The notes: generated by a model not told the origin, from the sequence alone. Shown: positions 7,279 to 15,954, counted from the first letter of the stretch. The stretch is DNA of 64,000 nt from VAXT01 sp038040395 (GCA_038040395.1 JBBPIJ010000009.1:1-64000), one strand, 5' to 3'. A program made the numbers and translations.

Positions 7279-9021
7279 TCAGCGGTCGCCGTGCCAGGAG
7301 TCCCAGAGCGCGGCGTAGGGGCCGCCCTGGGCCACTAGCTCCGCGTGGGTTCCGAGCTCGTTCAGGAGGCCGTCCTCGACGACCGCGACCCGGTCTGCGT
7401 CGTGCGCCGTGTGTAGCCGGTGGGCGATGGCGACCACGGTTCTGCCCTCCAGCACCGATGCGAGCGAGCGCTCGAGATGGCGCGCGGCGCGCGGGTCGAG
7501 GAGCGAGGTTGCCTCGTCAAGGACAAGCGTGTGCGGGTCTGCGAGCACGAGCCGCGCCAGGGCGACCTGCTGGGCCTGCGCGGGTGTGAGCGGGTAGCCA
7601 CCGGCGCCGACGACCGTCTCGAGGCCGTCGGTGAGCGCCTCGAGCCACTCGATCGCGTCGACCGCCCTGAAGGCTTCCGTCAACTGCTCGTCGGAGGCTC
7701 GCGGCCGGGCGAGGCGCAGGTTGTCGGCCAGGGTTCCGACGAAGACGTGCTGCTCCTGGGTGACGAGCGCCACCTCTGTCCGCAGCGTGTCGAGGGGCAG
7801 ATCGACCAGGCGCACGCCCCCGACCTCGACGAGCCCGATCCGGGGCGGGTGGATGCCCGCCAGCAGGCGCCCGAGCGTCGACTTGCCGGCGCCGGAGGGG
7901 CCGACGACGGCCACGCGCTCGCCGGGCTCGAGATCCAGGTCGATCCCGTGCAGCACGTCGCGGTCGGCCACGTACGCATAGCGCACGTCCTGTGCGCGCA
8001 GCCGATCGCCGTCAGGCTCGTCGTCGGTCGCGAACCGGTCCGGAGGAACGCGCACGATGCCGACGAGGCGCGCGAACGAGGTCGCGCCGACCTGGATCTC
8101 GTCGAGCCACGAGATCAGCCGGTCGACGGGGTCGGCGAGCTTGACGACGTAGAGCGCGACGGCCGTCACCTGGTAGATCGAGGCATGGCCCGCGGAGACG
8201 AGCCAGCCGCCCCACGCGAGGGAGGCTGCGACCGGGAGCACGTACGCGAACTCGGCCGACGGGAACCACATCGTCCGCAGGAAGAGCGTGCGCATCTCGG
8301 CGCGATACGAGTTGTCGAGGTCGGCGTCGATCCGGTCGACTCGCTCCTCGCGAAGACTCAGCGCCTCGACGGTGCGGCCGCCTTCGACGGTTTCGCTCAC
8401 AGTGCCCGCGAGCCTTGCGTACGAGGCGCGCTCCCAGAGGTACCCCGCGGGCGCGCGCTTCAGGTACCACCGCGTGCCGGCATAGAGCACCGGGACCCCC
8501 ACGATGCACGGCAACGCGGCCAACGGGCTCACCCAGACGGCTGCGGCCACGGTCAGGAATGTTGTGACGGCGGCGATGAGCGTCTCCGGGATCGCAAAAC
8601 GAACCGTGCGCGCGAGCGCGTCGACGTCCGCGGTCGTGCGCGAGACCAGGTCGCCGGTGCCGGCACGCTCGACCGTCGAGAGCGGAAGAGCAAGCACCCG
8701 CTGCATGAAGTCCTCGCGCAGCTCGGCGAACACCTTCTCGGACAGCACGAACGAGACGAAGCGCGCAAAGAACGTGAGGATCGTCTGCGCTACGAGCGAC
8801 AGCGCGAGCAGCAGGATCAGGAAGTCGATGTGCCCGGACGTCGTGCCCTCCTGGACTCCCTGCACGAGCTTGCCGAGCAGGGGCGGGCCGGCCAACCCGG
8901 CTGCGGCTGCGGCCGCATGGAGGGCGACCATTCCCAGGAGGCCGCGCCTGTGGAGCCTGCCGAGCCGGCGCGCCTGCACCCGGAGGTCTGGCCCGTCGGC
9001 AATCGGAAGCAGGTCGCTCAC
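7279..9021 (-). CDS. ABC exporter half-transporter, canonical Walker A/B, degenerate signature
   Basis: This 580-residue protein has an N-terminal six-helix exporter domain (about residues 20-320) fused to an ATPase domain. Walker A is intact (GPSGAGKST, about 373-381), as are Walker B (LVLDEATS) and the switch His (AIAHRL). The signature motif, normally LSGGQ, reads LTPAQAQQ and should not support hydrolysis of ATP bound by the partner. The upstream gene has the opposite pattern, so the two form one heterodimer with a single competent site. Their frames overlap by four bases. Substrate is unknown; drugs, lipids or peptides are typical for this type. Confidence 0.9.
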   Translation of the reverse strand: MSDLLPIADGPDLRVQARRLGRLHRRGLLGMVALHAAAAAAGLAGPPLLGKLVQGVQEGTTSGHIDFLILLLALSLVAQTILTFFARFVSFVLSEKVFAELREDFMQRVLALPLSTVERAGTGDLVSRTTADVDALARTVRFAIPETLIAAVTTFLTVAAAVWVSPLAALPCIVGVPVLYAGTRWYLKRAPAGYLWERASYARLAGTVSETVEGGRTVEALSLREERVDRIDADLDNSYRAEMRTLFLRTMWFPSAEFAYVLPVAASLAWGGWLVSAGHASIYQVTAVALYVVKLADPVDRLISWLDEIQVGATSFARLVGIVRVPPDRFATDDEPDGDRLRAQDVRYAYVADRDVLHGIDLDLEPGERVAVVGPSGAGKSTLGRLLAGIHPPRIGLVEVGGVRLVDLPLDTLRTEVALVTQEQHVFVGTLADNLRLARPRASDEQLTEAFRAVDAIEWLEALTDGLETVVGAGGYPLTPAQAQQVALARLVLADPHTLVLDEATSLLDPRAARHLERSLASVLEGRTVVAIAHRLHTAHDADRVAVVEDGLLNELGTHAELVAQGGPYAALWDSWHGDR

Positions 9022-10739
9022 AGGTCTTCTCCCCGCGTCACGGTCCAGTTGTAGGAGCGGTTCGCCCGCAGGAGCTCCCGGTGGGTTCCCTCCGCGACGA
9101 CCTTTCCGCCTTCGACGAAAACGACCCGGTCGGCCTGGTCGAGGACGAGCGGGCTCGTCGTGACCACGACCGTCGTCCTGCCCGACCGTGCTACGCGAAG
9201 CCGCTTCGCGATCCGCGCCTCCGTGTGGGCATCGACGGCGCTCGTCGGCTCGACGAGGACGAGGAGCTCAGCGTCGGAGAGCAGCGCGCGGGCCAGCACC
9301 AGCCGCTGACGTTGGCCGCCCGAGAAGGAGCGGCCACGCTCGTCGATCGTCGTCTCCAGCCCGTCCGGAAGCGCTTCGATGACGTCCTCCGCGTTGGCGA
9401 TCGCGACAGCCGAATGGATCGCGTCGTCGTCTTCCGCCCGGCCCCAGGGGTCGAGACCGCGACGGAGCGTCCCGGAGAAGAGCACCGGATCGGCCTCGCT
9501 GACGACGATCCGCCGACGCACGATCTCGACGGGCAGGTGCGCGAGCCGCACGTCGCCGAGAACGGCGCCGTCGTCCCGTCCGAATCGTCCGAGCCGATCG
9601 GCGATCGCGCCTGCCTCCTCGGGCGGCGAGGAGACGATGCACGTCAGGAGGCCCGGCTCGACGACGAGCCCGGACTGTGGATCTGCGAGCGGCACTCCCA
9701 GCGGCGGCTCGGCGACCGGGCTTTCGGGCTCCGGGATCTCCCGCTCGACCCTGAGGACGTTGAGCATCTTCGTCGCGCCGACGTGGGAGCGGGTGATCTT
9801 GTCGACTGCCTCGGCCGCGGTTCGGAGGGGTATGACGAGGAACGCGGCGTACCCGTAGAAAGCGACCAGCTCGCCGACGTCGATCTTGCCCGAGAGGGCG
9901 AAGCGGGCCCCGAGCCAGGTGACGAAGACGACGAACAGCCCCGGGATGAGCACCTGCGCCGCATCGAGCGTCGACTGCGGGAGCGCCACTCGCACCCCGG
10001 CGCGGCGCACTTCCTGCGAACGCGCGTGGTAGCGATGGAAGAACGCCGCCTCGCCTCCGATCCCGCGCAGGACGCGTAGGCCCGAGGCCGTGTCGGCGCC
10101 CAGCGCGGTCAACTTGCCGACCTCTTCGCGCTGCTCGAGCTGCCGTGCCTGAAGAGGCTTGATGACGAATCCGAGCAGCAGGACGAGCACGGGCACGCCG
10201 ACGAGGACGACGAGGCCGAGAACCACGGAGGCCGACAGCAGGATGAACGCCACGACGAAGTACGACGCGACCGCGCCCGCGAGCCGCGCGGTGATGTCGA
10301 AGGCGCCGCCGGCACGCATCGCGTCGTTCGTGACGGTAGCGACGACCTCGCCCGTGGAGAGCTTGTTCCGGATCGCAGGGCCGGCTCGCGCGGCGTGGTG
10401 GGCCACGACTTGCGCGAGCCGGAACGAGGCCTGAAGCCAGTTCGAGACGGCGCAACGGTGCCGCATCACTCCCGCGACCGCCTGGGTCGCGCCGAGGGCG
10501 AGCAGGACGAGCGTCCAGACGGCGAGGGCATGGTTGTCGTGGCTGACGATGCCGTTCTGGATCGCGCGCCCGATCGCGAAGGGCATCAGCGCCTGCGCAA
10601 CCATCCAGCCGATGCCGAAGAGCACGCCCGCGACGAGGGTGCGGACCTGGAACCGCGCGACCCACAGCAGGAGCCGAGCGGGTGAGCGCGTGTCCGGGGT
10701 GCCGGGATTGGTGACCGGAAGCCGGATCACGGTAGGCAC
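9018..10739 (-). CDS. ABC exporter half-transporter, degenerate Walker A, canonical signature
   Basis: This 573-residue partner of the following gene has a membrane domain, then an ATPase domain in which Walker A is lost: the region CIVSSPPEEAGAIADRL has no GKS/T. Walker B reads LLVLVEPTSAVD (Val in place of the conserved Asp) and the switch His is replaced (VVVTTSPL). The signature SFSGGQRQR (about residue 467) is perfect. It therefore supplies the LSGGQ for the partner's nucleotide but cannot use its own. The start is taken at GTG 10739, with GTG 10730 as an alternative. The gene leads a two-gene operon (ATGA overlap). Confidence 0.88.
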   Translation of the reverse strand: MPTVIRLPVTNPGTPDTRSPARLLLWVARFQVRTLVAGVLFGIGWMVAQALMPFAIGRAIQNGIVSHDNHALAVWTLVLLALGATQAVAGVMRHRCAVSNWLQASFRLAQVVAHHAARAGPAIRNKLSTGEVVATVTNDAMRAGGAFDITARLAGAVASYFVVAFILLSASVVLGLVVLVGVPVLVLLLGFVIKPLQARQLEQREEVGKLTALGADTASGLRVLRGIGGEAAFFHRYHARSQEVRRAGVRVALPQSTLDAAQVLIPGLFVVFVTWLGARFALSGKIDVGELVAFYGYAAFLVIPLRTAAEAVDKITRSHVGATKMLNVLRVEREIPEPESPVAEPPLGVPLADPQSGLVVEPGLLTCIVSSPPEEAGAIADRLGRFGRDDGAVLGDVRLAHLPVEIVRRRIVVSEADPVLFSGTLRRGLDPWGRAEDDDAIHSAVAIANAEDVIEALPDGLETTIDERGRSFSGGQRQRLVLARALLSDAELLVLVEPTSAVDAHTEARIAKRLRVARSGRTTVVVTTSPLVLDQADRVVFVEGGKVVAEGTHRELLRANRSYNWTVTRGEDL

Positions 10740-10868
10740 CTACGGATCGATGGGGATAGAAGTCGCAGCATGGCTTCGTGCGGGACGGAGTCCCGTTCTC
10801 TGATCGTAGCCAGGGCCGCAAGCGGGCACCCATCCCGAGTCGGCGATGGGGGAAAGCCTCAGCGCTGG

Positions 10869-10897
10869 CTGACCCAGGGGGAGGAAACCGCTATAAG
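10869..10897 (+). promoter_or_regulatory. Leaderless promoter of the epimerase-like gene
   Basis: CTGACC (10869-10874), a 17-base spacer and TATAAG (10892-10897) sit 6 bases before the GTG at 10904. The 164-bp gap 10740-10903 is otherwise structured GC-rich sequence with no gene. Confidence 0.5.
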
Positions 10898-10903
10898 GGC
10901 CGC

Positions 10904-11446
10904 GTGAGCATCGCTCCGCCTGCGCTTCTCCCCGGCGGGACCCTCATGCGGCCGCTCGCCGCGCACGCGGACGAGCGCGGCGTCTTCACCGAGCTCTACC
11001 GGCTCGAGTGGGAGACGGGCGTGGCTCCGATCCAGTGGAACGCCGTGCGCTCAGAAGCAGGCGTCCTTCGCGGGGTGCACGTTCATGTCAACCACGCGGA
11101 CTACCTGACGGTCCCCTTCGGCCGAGCCGCCGTCGGGCTGCGCGACCTACGCCGAGGGTCTCCCACCGAGGGACTGAGTGCGCTCGTGGAGATGAGCGGC
11201 GAGACGCCTGCCTCCCTGGTGATCCCGCGCGGCGTGGCGCACGGCTTCTACTTCCACGAGCCGTCGCTACACGTCTACGCCGTCACGGAGTACTGGGACC
11301 CTGCCGACGAGCTGGGGTGTCAGTGGGCTGATCCGGACCTGGGGATCTCCTGGCCTGACCGGTTTCCTCGGGTGTCGGACCGGGATGCGGAGAGCCAGTC
11401 GCTGAAGGCGCTGCTGGACGAGCTAGAGCCCTGGCAGCCCATCTGA
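10904..11446 (+). CDS. dTDP-4-dehydrorhamnose 3,5-epimerase-like cupin (RmlC family)
   Basis: This 180-residue protein fits the usual RmlC length. It shows GGTLMRPLAAHADERGVFTE at the N-terminus, GVLRGVHVHVNHADYLTVPF around the expected catalytic His and RGVAHGFYFHEPS near the second active-site strand. RmlC converts dTDP-4-keto-6-deoxyglucose to dTDP-4-keto-rhamnose; relatives act on other NDP-sugars, so the exact substrate is open. GTG 10904 is preferred over in-frame upstream starts because the extension is low-complexity and a promoter sits 6 bases before it. The 3' end overlaps the convergent glycosyltransferase by 164 bp. Confidence 0.8.
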   Translation: MSIAPPALLPGGTLMRPLAAHADERGVFTELYRLEWETGVAPIQWNAVRSEAGVLRGVHVHVNHADYLTVPFGRAAVGLRDLRRGSPTEGLSALVEMSGETPASLVIPRGVAHGFYFHEPSLHVYAVTEYWDPADELGCQWADPDLGISWPDRFPRVSDRDAESQSLKALLDELEPWQPI

Positions 11447-12437
11447 TCGGACCGCTCACGAGGGGTAGGCCCACCAGGCGCTCCCGAAGCCGCCAGGTGA
11501 CGGACGAGGCGAGCATGGTGAGGTTGCGCTCGCGATCCGCGAGCAGAGCCGCAAGCCGGGCGTGCTCGTCCCGGAGCCGCGCCTGTTCGTCCTGAAGCGC
11601 AAGAACCTGCTCGTGCAGCTCGGCCAGCCGGTCCACTTGCTCCTGAAGCCGTTTCTCTCTTGACGCCGACTCCTCGTCCAGCCTCGCGTCGGCGATCGTG
11701 ACCGTATCCAGCACCTGCTGCGGGAACGTGTCACGCCACGCCGGGTCGTCGATGCGAGCCGTCCAGGCGTCGAGCTCGTCCAGCCGCTCCTCGGTGCTCC
11801 AGCCGGTGCGTTCGTGGCTCGGAAAGTGGAGGACGGTCGGGCGCGTGCCGCTGACTGCCCGGCAGCCCGGCACCGAGAGGATCTGCTGCCACATGTGGAG
11901 GTCGCTCGGGACCTCGTCAGGCCCCGCCCTCCAACCGGCTGGAAGTCGCCGGTAGAGCTCGAGCGTGTGCCCGGCGCAGCAGTGCGGTATCCGGTTTTCG
12001 CCGCCGAGGAGCAGCTCGCGGTAGAAGGGGAGCTCCAGGTCGACGGGCCAGTGCTGGATGTGCCCGCGAGGGTCGACCCGGAGCGGCAGCGTGTGGGCGA
12101 AATCGCTCTCGGAGAGAAGCGTCTGCATCTGCTCGAGATGGTCCGGGAGCCAGAGGTCGTCGTCGGAGAGGTAACAGACGATCTCGCCGTGCGCCTCGCT
12201 CAACGTCGCGTGACGATGCGGCTCGCCGTGGCGCGGGCCTTTCGGGTTGTCGAAGAATCTCACCCGCGAATCCGACGAGGTCAGCTCAGCCATCAGCTCG
12301 CGCGTGACGTCGGGCACGCCGTCGCCCACGACGAGCACCTCCAGGTCGGAAACCGTCTGCCCGAGCGCGCTTCCGATCGACCGCAGGAGCGTCGGCCCGT
12401 GGTCGTGGGTCGGGACGAGAACGGTCGCGACCGGCAT
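11283..12437 (-). CDS. Family 2 glycosyltransferase with C-terminal coiled coil
   Basis: This 384-residue protein has an N-terminal GT-A fold: PVATVLVPTHDHGPTLLRSI, EVLVVGDGVPDVTREL, and the metal-binding acidic motif YLSDDDLWLPDHLEQM. After about residue 240 comes a long charged coiled coil (REKRLQEQVDRLAELHEQVL and on), then a short hydrophobic patch and a proline/serine/threonine-rich tail. The tail corresponds to the 164 bp antisense to the epimerase 3' end. GT2 enzymes transfer sugars from NDP-sugar donors; the coiled coil may dock it to an assembly at the membrane. It meets the Gfo/Idh/MocA gene stop-to-start at base 12437. Confidence 0.85.
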   Translation of the reverse strand: MPVATVLVPTHDHGPTLLRSIGSALGQTVSDLEVLVVGDGVPDVTRELMAELTSSDSRVRFFDNPKGPRHGEPHRHATLSEAHGEIVCYLSDDDLWLPDHLEQMQTLLSESDFAHTLPLRVDPRGHIQHWPVDLELPFYRELLLGGENRIPHCCAGHTLELYRRLPAGWRAGPDEVPSDLHMWQQILSVPGCRAVSGTRPTVLHFPSHERTGWSTEERLDELDAWTARIDDPAWRDTFPQQVLDTVTIADARLDEESASREKRLQEQVDRLAELHEQVLALQDEQARLRDEHARLAALLADRERNLTMLASSVTWRLRERLVGLPLVSGPIRWAARALARPAAPSATGSPHPGPTPEETGQARRSPGPDQPTDTPARRQGPSTP

Positions 12438-13354
12438 CAGGCCGGAAGCCCCGCCAGGGTGCGTAGCTCCACGATGGTACGCACGACCGCCGCGCCTTCA
12501 GCGGCGCTGCTGCGGGGCGGAGGTCCGCCGTCGAGGTGCACCAGAAAGGCATCGAGCTCCCGCAGGAGTGGAAGCTCGATGGAGATCGACCGCAGCTCGG
12601 GCTTAGGCGCCCTGGCTGCGACGTCGACGCCCCTGAAGATCTGGATGTGGTCACTCTCGGAGGTGGGCAGCACGGCCACGCCCTCCTCGCAGATCAGCGT
12701 CACTTCGCGTCGCCGCTCAGCAGACCGGGTCGAGACCTCCAACGCGTGCCAGGGGTCGTGACCGAGCAAGCCGACGAGCCCCAGCGCGTACCCGTCGGCT
12801 GCGTCTGCGACGGCGCTGCTCGGCGCAGGCATGCTCCCGAGGATCTCGAGCCCGATCGAGAGGTCGTGGGGCGCGAGCACCCAGACCGCGTCGACGTCGT
12901 GCGGGTTGCCCCACCCGATCCGCGACGTACGCAGCCCCAGGACCCGCCCGAGCTCGCCGTCACGGGCGAGCGCGCCGAGGAGCTCCACCCCCGGGTGATA
13001 GCGCCACTTGTCCATGACGAACAGGCGGCCGTGGGCTCGCTCTGCGAGCCGGTCAGCGGCCGCGAGGTCGTCTGTCAGCGGCTTCTCGACGAACACGGGC
13101 ACGCCGTGTTCGAGCGCGCTCTCCACAACCTCCGCGTGCGTTCTCGACGGCGTCACGACCACGATTCCGTCGACCTCGGGCAGATCGGCGACCGTCGCGA
13201 CGACGTTCGTGGCGCCTCCTTGCGCGGCTGTTGTCTTGCCCTCTTCTGACGCGACGGCGACCGTCACCTCGCTCCCGAGTGCCACGAGGTCGCGGAGGAC
13301 GAACCGCCCCCACTTTCCGCACCCCACCAGCCCGACCCGGATTCCCGTGCGCAC
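12437..13354 (-). CDS. Gfo/Idh/MocA-family NAD(P)-dependent oxidoreductase
   Basis: This 305-residue protein has a Rossmann N-terminus VGLVGCGKWGRFVLRDL (GxGxxG), the diagnostic EKPL (PVFVEKPLTDDL) at about residue 92, and a C-terminal alpha/beta substrate domain. Family members oxidise or reduce sugars and NDP-sugars, and are common in surface polysaccharide clusters. Adjacency to a glycosyltransferase (one-base overlap, same strand) and an NDP-sugar epimerase supports that role. The start is GTG at 13354. The specific sugar cannot be named. Confidence 0.87.
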   Translation of the reverse strand: MRTGIRVGLVGCGKWGRFVLRDLVALGSEVTVAVASEEGKTTAAQGGATNVVATVADLPEVDGIVVVTPSRTHAEVVESALEHGVPVFVEKPLTDDLAAADRLAERAHGRLFVMDKWRYHPGVELLGALARDGELGRVLGLRTSRIGWGNPHDVDAVWVLAPHDLSIGLEILGSMPAPSSAVADAADGYALGLVGLLGHDPWHALEVSTRSAERRREVTLICEEGVAVLPTSESDHIQIFRGVDVAARAPKPELRSISIELPLLRELDAFLVHLDGGPPPRSSAAEGAAVVRTIVELRTLAGLPA

Positions 13355-13398
13355 GCGAGGATGATTGCAGGCGCCGTGGCGCCGTATAGGGTCGCGCC

Positions 13399-14157
13399 AT
13401 GTGCTTCGACCTCGACTCGCTACCCCCGATCACGCCGATCGAAGGCGGTGCGATCGACCATCGCGATCTCGTCCTCGCGAGCGCCGACGGGAACCGCTTC
13501 GCCGCGTTCGCGGCGCTCCCGGAGGAGCCCGGCGGCAACGGCGTGGTCCTCCTCCCCGACGTTCGCGGGCTCTACCGGTTCTACGAAGAGCTCGCGCTCC
13601 GTTTCGCAGAGCACGGGCTCGCAGCGGTCGCGATCGACTACTTCGGTCGGACAGCCGGCACCGAGAAGCGCGGAGACGACTTCGAGTACATGGAGCATGT
13701 CGCGCAGACGACGCCCGATGCGATCCAGGCCGATGTGCGCGCGGGGGTCGAGTACCTGCGCTCCACCGAGGGTGGGTCGGCAGGCGCGGTCTTCACCGTC
13801 GGCTTCTGCTTCGGCGGGCGCAACTCCTGGCTCTCCGCGGCGGGAGGCCACGGGCTGGCGGGCGCGGTCGGCTTCTACGGGCAACCGGCGCAACGCGAGT
13901 CGCCCGGCCCCACACAGCGCGCCGGCGAGATCGACGCCCCGATCCTGGCGCTCCAGGCCGGCGACGACAAGAACATCACGGCCGAGGACAACGCGGCGTT
14001 CGACGAGGCGCTAACCGCGGCCGGCGTCGAGCACGAGATCGTCACGTATCCAGGAGCGCCGCACAGCTTCTTCGATCGCCGTAACGAGGACTTCGCGGAC
14101 GCGTCGGCCGATGCCTGGAGCCGCGCCCTCGGCTTCATCGCGCACTACAGCAGCTAG
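13399..14157 (+). CDS. Dienelactone hydrolase family protein
   Basis: This 252-residue alpha/beta hydrolase carries a cysteine nucleophile in GFCFGGRN, acid in ALQAGDDKN and histidine in PGAPHSFFDRR, the Cys-Asp-His triad of dienelactone hydrolases. Activity is likely on a lactone or small ester in the cytoplasm. The ATG lies 6 bases after TAGGGT (13387-13392), a TAnnnT box, with no Shine-Dalgarno, so it is probably leaderless. The stop codon TAG (14155-14157) is part of the CTAG edge of the second MITE-like element, so insertion may have redefined the C-terminus. Confidence 0.88.
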   Translation: MCFDLDSLPPITPIEGGAIDHRDLVLASADGNRFAAFAALPEEPGGNGVVLLPDVRGLYRFYEELALRFAEHGLAAVAIDYFGRTAGTEKRGDDFEYMEHVAQTTPDAIQADVRAGVEYLRSTEGGSAGAVFTVGFCFGGRNSWLSAAGGHGLAGAVGFYGQPAQRESPGPTQRAGEIDAPILALQAGDDKNITAEDNAAFDEALTAAGVEHEIVTYPGAPHSFFDRRNEDFADASADAWSRALGFIAHYSS

Positions 14158-14320
14158 GAGGGTTTGGCGAAATATGGCTGAGCCGCCGGGCCGCGCTGCT
14201 CGCCCCGAGGCCGGGTCCTCAGTCGCCCCGATAGTTCAACTATCGGGGCTCCCTGCGTCCGCGGCCTCGGAACGAGCATCGCACCCCGGCAACGAGCAAC
14301 ATTCCGCCAAAGCCTCCTCG
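14154..14320 (-). mobile_element. MITE-like element, copy 2 (167 bp, inverted)
   Basis: This is the reverse complement of the element at 3532-3698, of exactly the same length with about 9 substitutions (roughly 95% identity by eye). Its left edge CTAGGAGGGTTTGGCG provides the stop codon of the dienelactone hydrolase gene; its right edge reads CGAGGAGGCTTTGGCG on the other strand. The central stem is an uninterrupted GATAGTT/AACTATC pair here. Immediately downstream lies a 5'-truncated DUF1206 gene. Confidence 0.75.
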
Positions 14321-14397
14321 TCGGGGCGCGTCGATCAGGACGGTTACGGGTACGTCCTGGCTCACGCAATGACCACTGAGCTCAAAGACAAGGCTGA

Positions 14398-14781
14398 AGA
14401 CGCGGTCCACTTGGGCGCTGGCTCGTCGCGGCTGCCGGGTTGGCCGTGATGGGCTCAGGCGCGTACAACGTCTACCGCGGCCTCTCCCAGAAGTTCCGCA
14501 AGGACCTGAAGGAGGAGCAGATGGGAGGTGAGGAGCGGCGCTGGTACACGGCGCTCGGAGTGATCGGCCGCAACGCGCGCGGCCTCGTCTTCCTGCTCGC
14601 GGGGTTCTTCCTGGTGCGGGCTGCGTGGCGGTACGACCCGAAGGAGGCCATCGGGCTCGACGGAGCCCTCGCCAAGCTCGCGCACCAGCCGTACGGGCAC
14701 TTCTTGCTGGGAGTGACAGCCGCCGGCCTCCTTGCGTACGCGCTCTTTTGCCTCGTCCAGGCGCGCTACCGCACGGTGTAG
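14398..14781 (+). pseudogene. DUF1206 membrane protein, truncated at the 5' end
   Basis: The frame reads GRWLVAAAGLAVMGSGAYNV, YRGLSQKFRKDL, then ARGLVFLLAGFFLVRAAWRY and GLDGALAKLAHQPYG. This corresponds to the last third of DUF1206 proteins, which are usually about 270 residues with three copies of a two-helix unit. A TGA closes the frame at 14395-14397, so the first two units are gone. A fragment could still be translated from TTG 14440 (113 residues), but I see no ribosome binding site. Position right behind the MITE-like element suggests that insertion and deletion at this point removed the front of the gene. Confidence 0.7.
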
Positions 14782-14802
14782 ACGCACGGATACGCTCTCG
14801 GC

Positions 14803-15954
14803 ATGAGCCGTTCGGTCATCGTTTCCACCGCTCGCACCCCTTTCGGGAGGCTGGGCGGCGGTTTGGCCGCCTACCAGGCGCCCGAGCTCGGCGCGATCGC
14901 AATCAAGGCCGCGCTCGAGCGGGCCGGGCTCGAGGCTGGGGAGGTCGAGTACGTGATCATGGGCGAGGTGCTCCAGGCCGGGGTCGGCCAGGCGCCCGCG
15001 CGCCAGGCGGCGATCGGCGCGGGGATTCCGAAGGAGGTCGGCGCCGACACGATCAACAAGGTGTGCGCGTCCTCGATCCGCGCTGTCGAGATCGCGGACG
15101 CGATGATCCGCGCCTGCGACCTCGACGTCGTCGTCACCGGCGGCATGGAGTCGATGTCGAACGCGCCGTACCTGCTGAAGAAGGCTCGGTTCGGCTATCG
15201 CCTCGGCGACGGCACGCTGATCGACTCGATGGTGCATGACGGTCTCACGTCGAGCTTCGACGATCGCCACATGGTCGAGCAGGCCTCGTTCGTGAGCCGT
15301 GAGCTGGGCATCTCGCGCGAGGATCAGGACCGCTGGGCGCTCCGCTCGCACGAGCGGGCGGTCAAGGCCGCCGACGAGGGGCGCTTCGCGGACGAGATCG
15401 TTCCCGTCGGCGAGGTTGCCGCCGACGAAGGCCCGCGGCGGGACACGTCGCTCGAGAAGCTCGCTTCGCTCAAGCCCGTCTTCGACCTGGAGGGAACGAC
15501 CACTGCAGGGAACGCGCCCGGCGTCAACGACGGCGCCGGCGCGGTGATCGTGACGAGCGAGGAGTTCGCGCGCAAGCGGGGCCTCGAGATCCTGGCGACG
15601 ATCGTCTCGCAGGGATACGTCGCCGACGACTTCGCGTACCTCGCGCGCACGCCGGCGAAGGCGGGGGCGATCGCGCTCGAGAAGGCGGGGAAGACGATCG
15701 ACGACGTCGAGCGAGTCGAGCTGAACGAGGCCTTCTCTTCGGTCGTCTTGAACTCCGCGAAGATGCTCGGCGCCGACGAGGAGAAAGTGAACGTGAACGG
15801 CGGTGCTGTCGCTCTCGGCCATCCAATCGGCGCCTCCGGCGCGCGCATCCTCGGGACGATGGTGCACGAGCTTCGCCGCAACGGGGGCGGACTCGGGCTG
15901 GCGGCGATCTGCTCAGGCGGCGGCCAGGGCGACGCGATCCTAATCGAAGTCTGA
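14803..15954 (+). CDS. Acetyl-CoA C-acyltransferase (thiolase)
   Basis: This 383-residue thiolase catalyses cleavage of 3-ketoacyl-CoA with CoA, or the reverse condensation of two acetyl-CoA. It has the nucleophilic Cys in NKVCASSIRAVE (about residue 88), NEAFSSVVLN, GGAVALGHPIGASGAR with the catalytic His, and CSGGGQGDA with the second Cys near the C-terminus. Length is normal. ATG 14803 follows TACGCT (14791-14796) by 6 bases, indicating a leaderless start. With the downstream 3-hydroxyacyl-CoA dehydrogenase it supports a role in beta-oxidation or butyrate/acetoacetyl-CoA metabolism. Confidence 0.95.
   Translation: MSRSVIVSTARTPFGRLGGGLAAYQAPELGAIAIKAALERAGLEAGEVEYVIMGEVLQAGVGQAPARQAAIGAGIPKEVGADTINKVCASSIRAVEIADAMIRACDLDVVVTGGMESMSNAPYLLKKARFGYRLGDGTLIDSMVHDGLTSSFDDRHMVEQASFVSRELGISREDQDRWALRSHERAVKAADEGRFADEIVPVGEVAADEGPRRDTSLEKLASLKPVFDLEGTTTAGNAPGVNDGAGAVIVTSEEFARKRGLEILATIVSQGYVADDFAYLARTPAKAGAIALEKAGKTIDDVERVELNEAFSSVVLNSAKMLGADEEKVNVNGGAVALGHPIGASGARILGTMVHELRRNGGGLGLAAICSGGGQGDAILIEV

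Noticed and set aside
10740..10903. A riboswitch (c-di-AMP or cobalamin type) before the epimerase-like gene
   Set aside because: The region is structured and has GGGGGA-like runs, but I could not match a conserved core, and the promoter at 10869-10897 would start transcription at the GTG, leaving no leader.
14154..14449. Short frames over the MITE-like element on both strands, with near-identical partners at 3.5 kb
   Set aside because: Their similarity follows from the DNA repeat itself; no ribosome sites, arginine-rich composition, and frames not preserved by the differences between copies.
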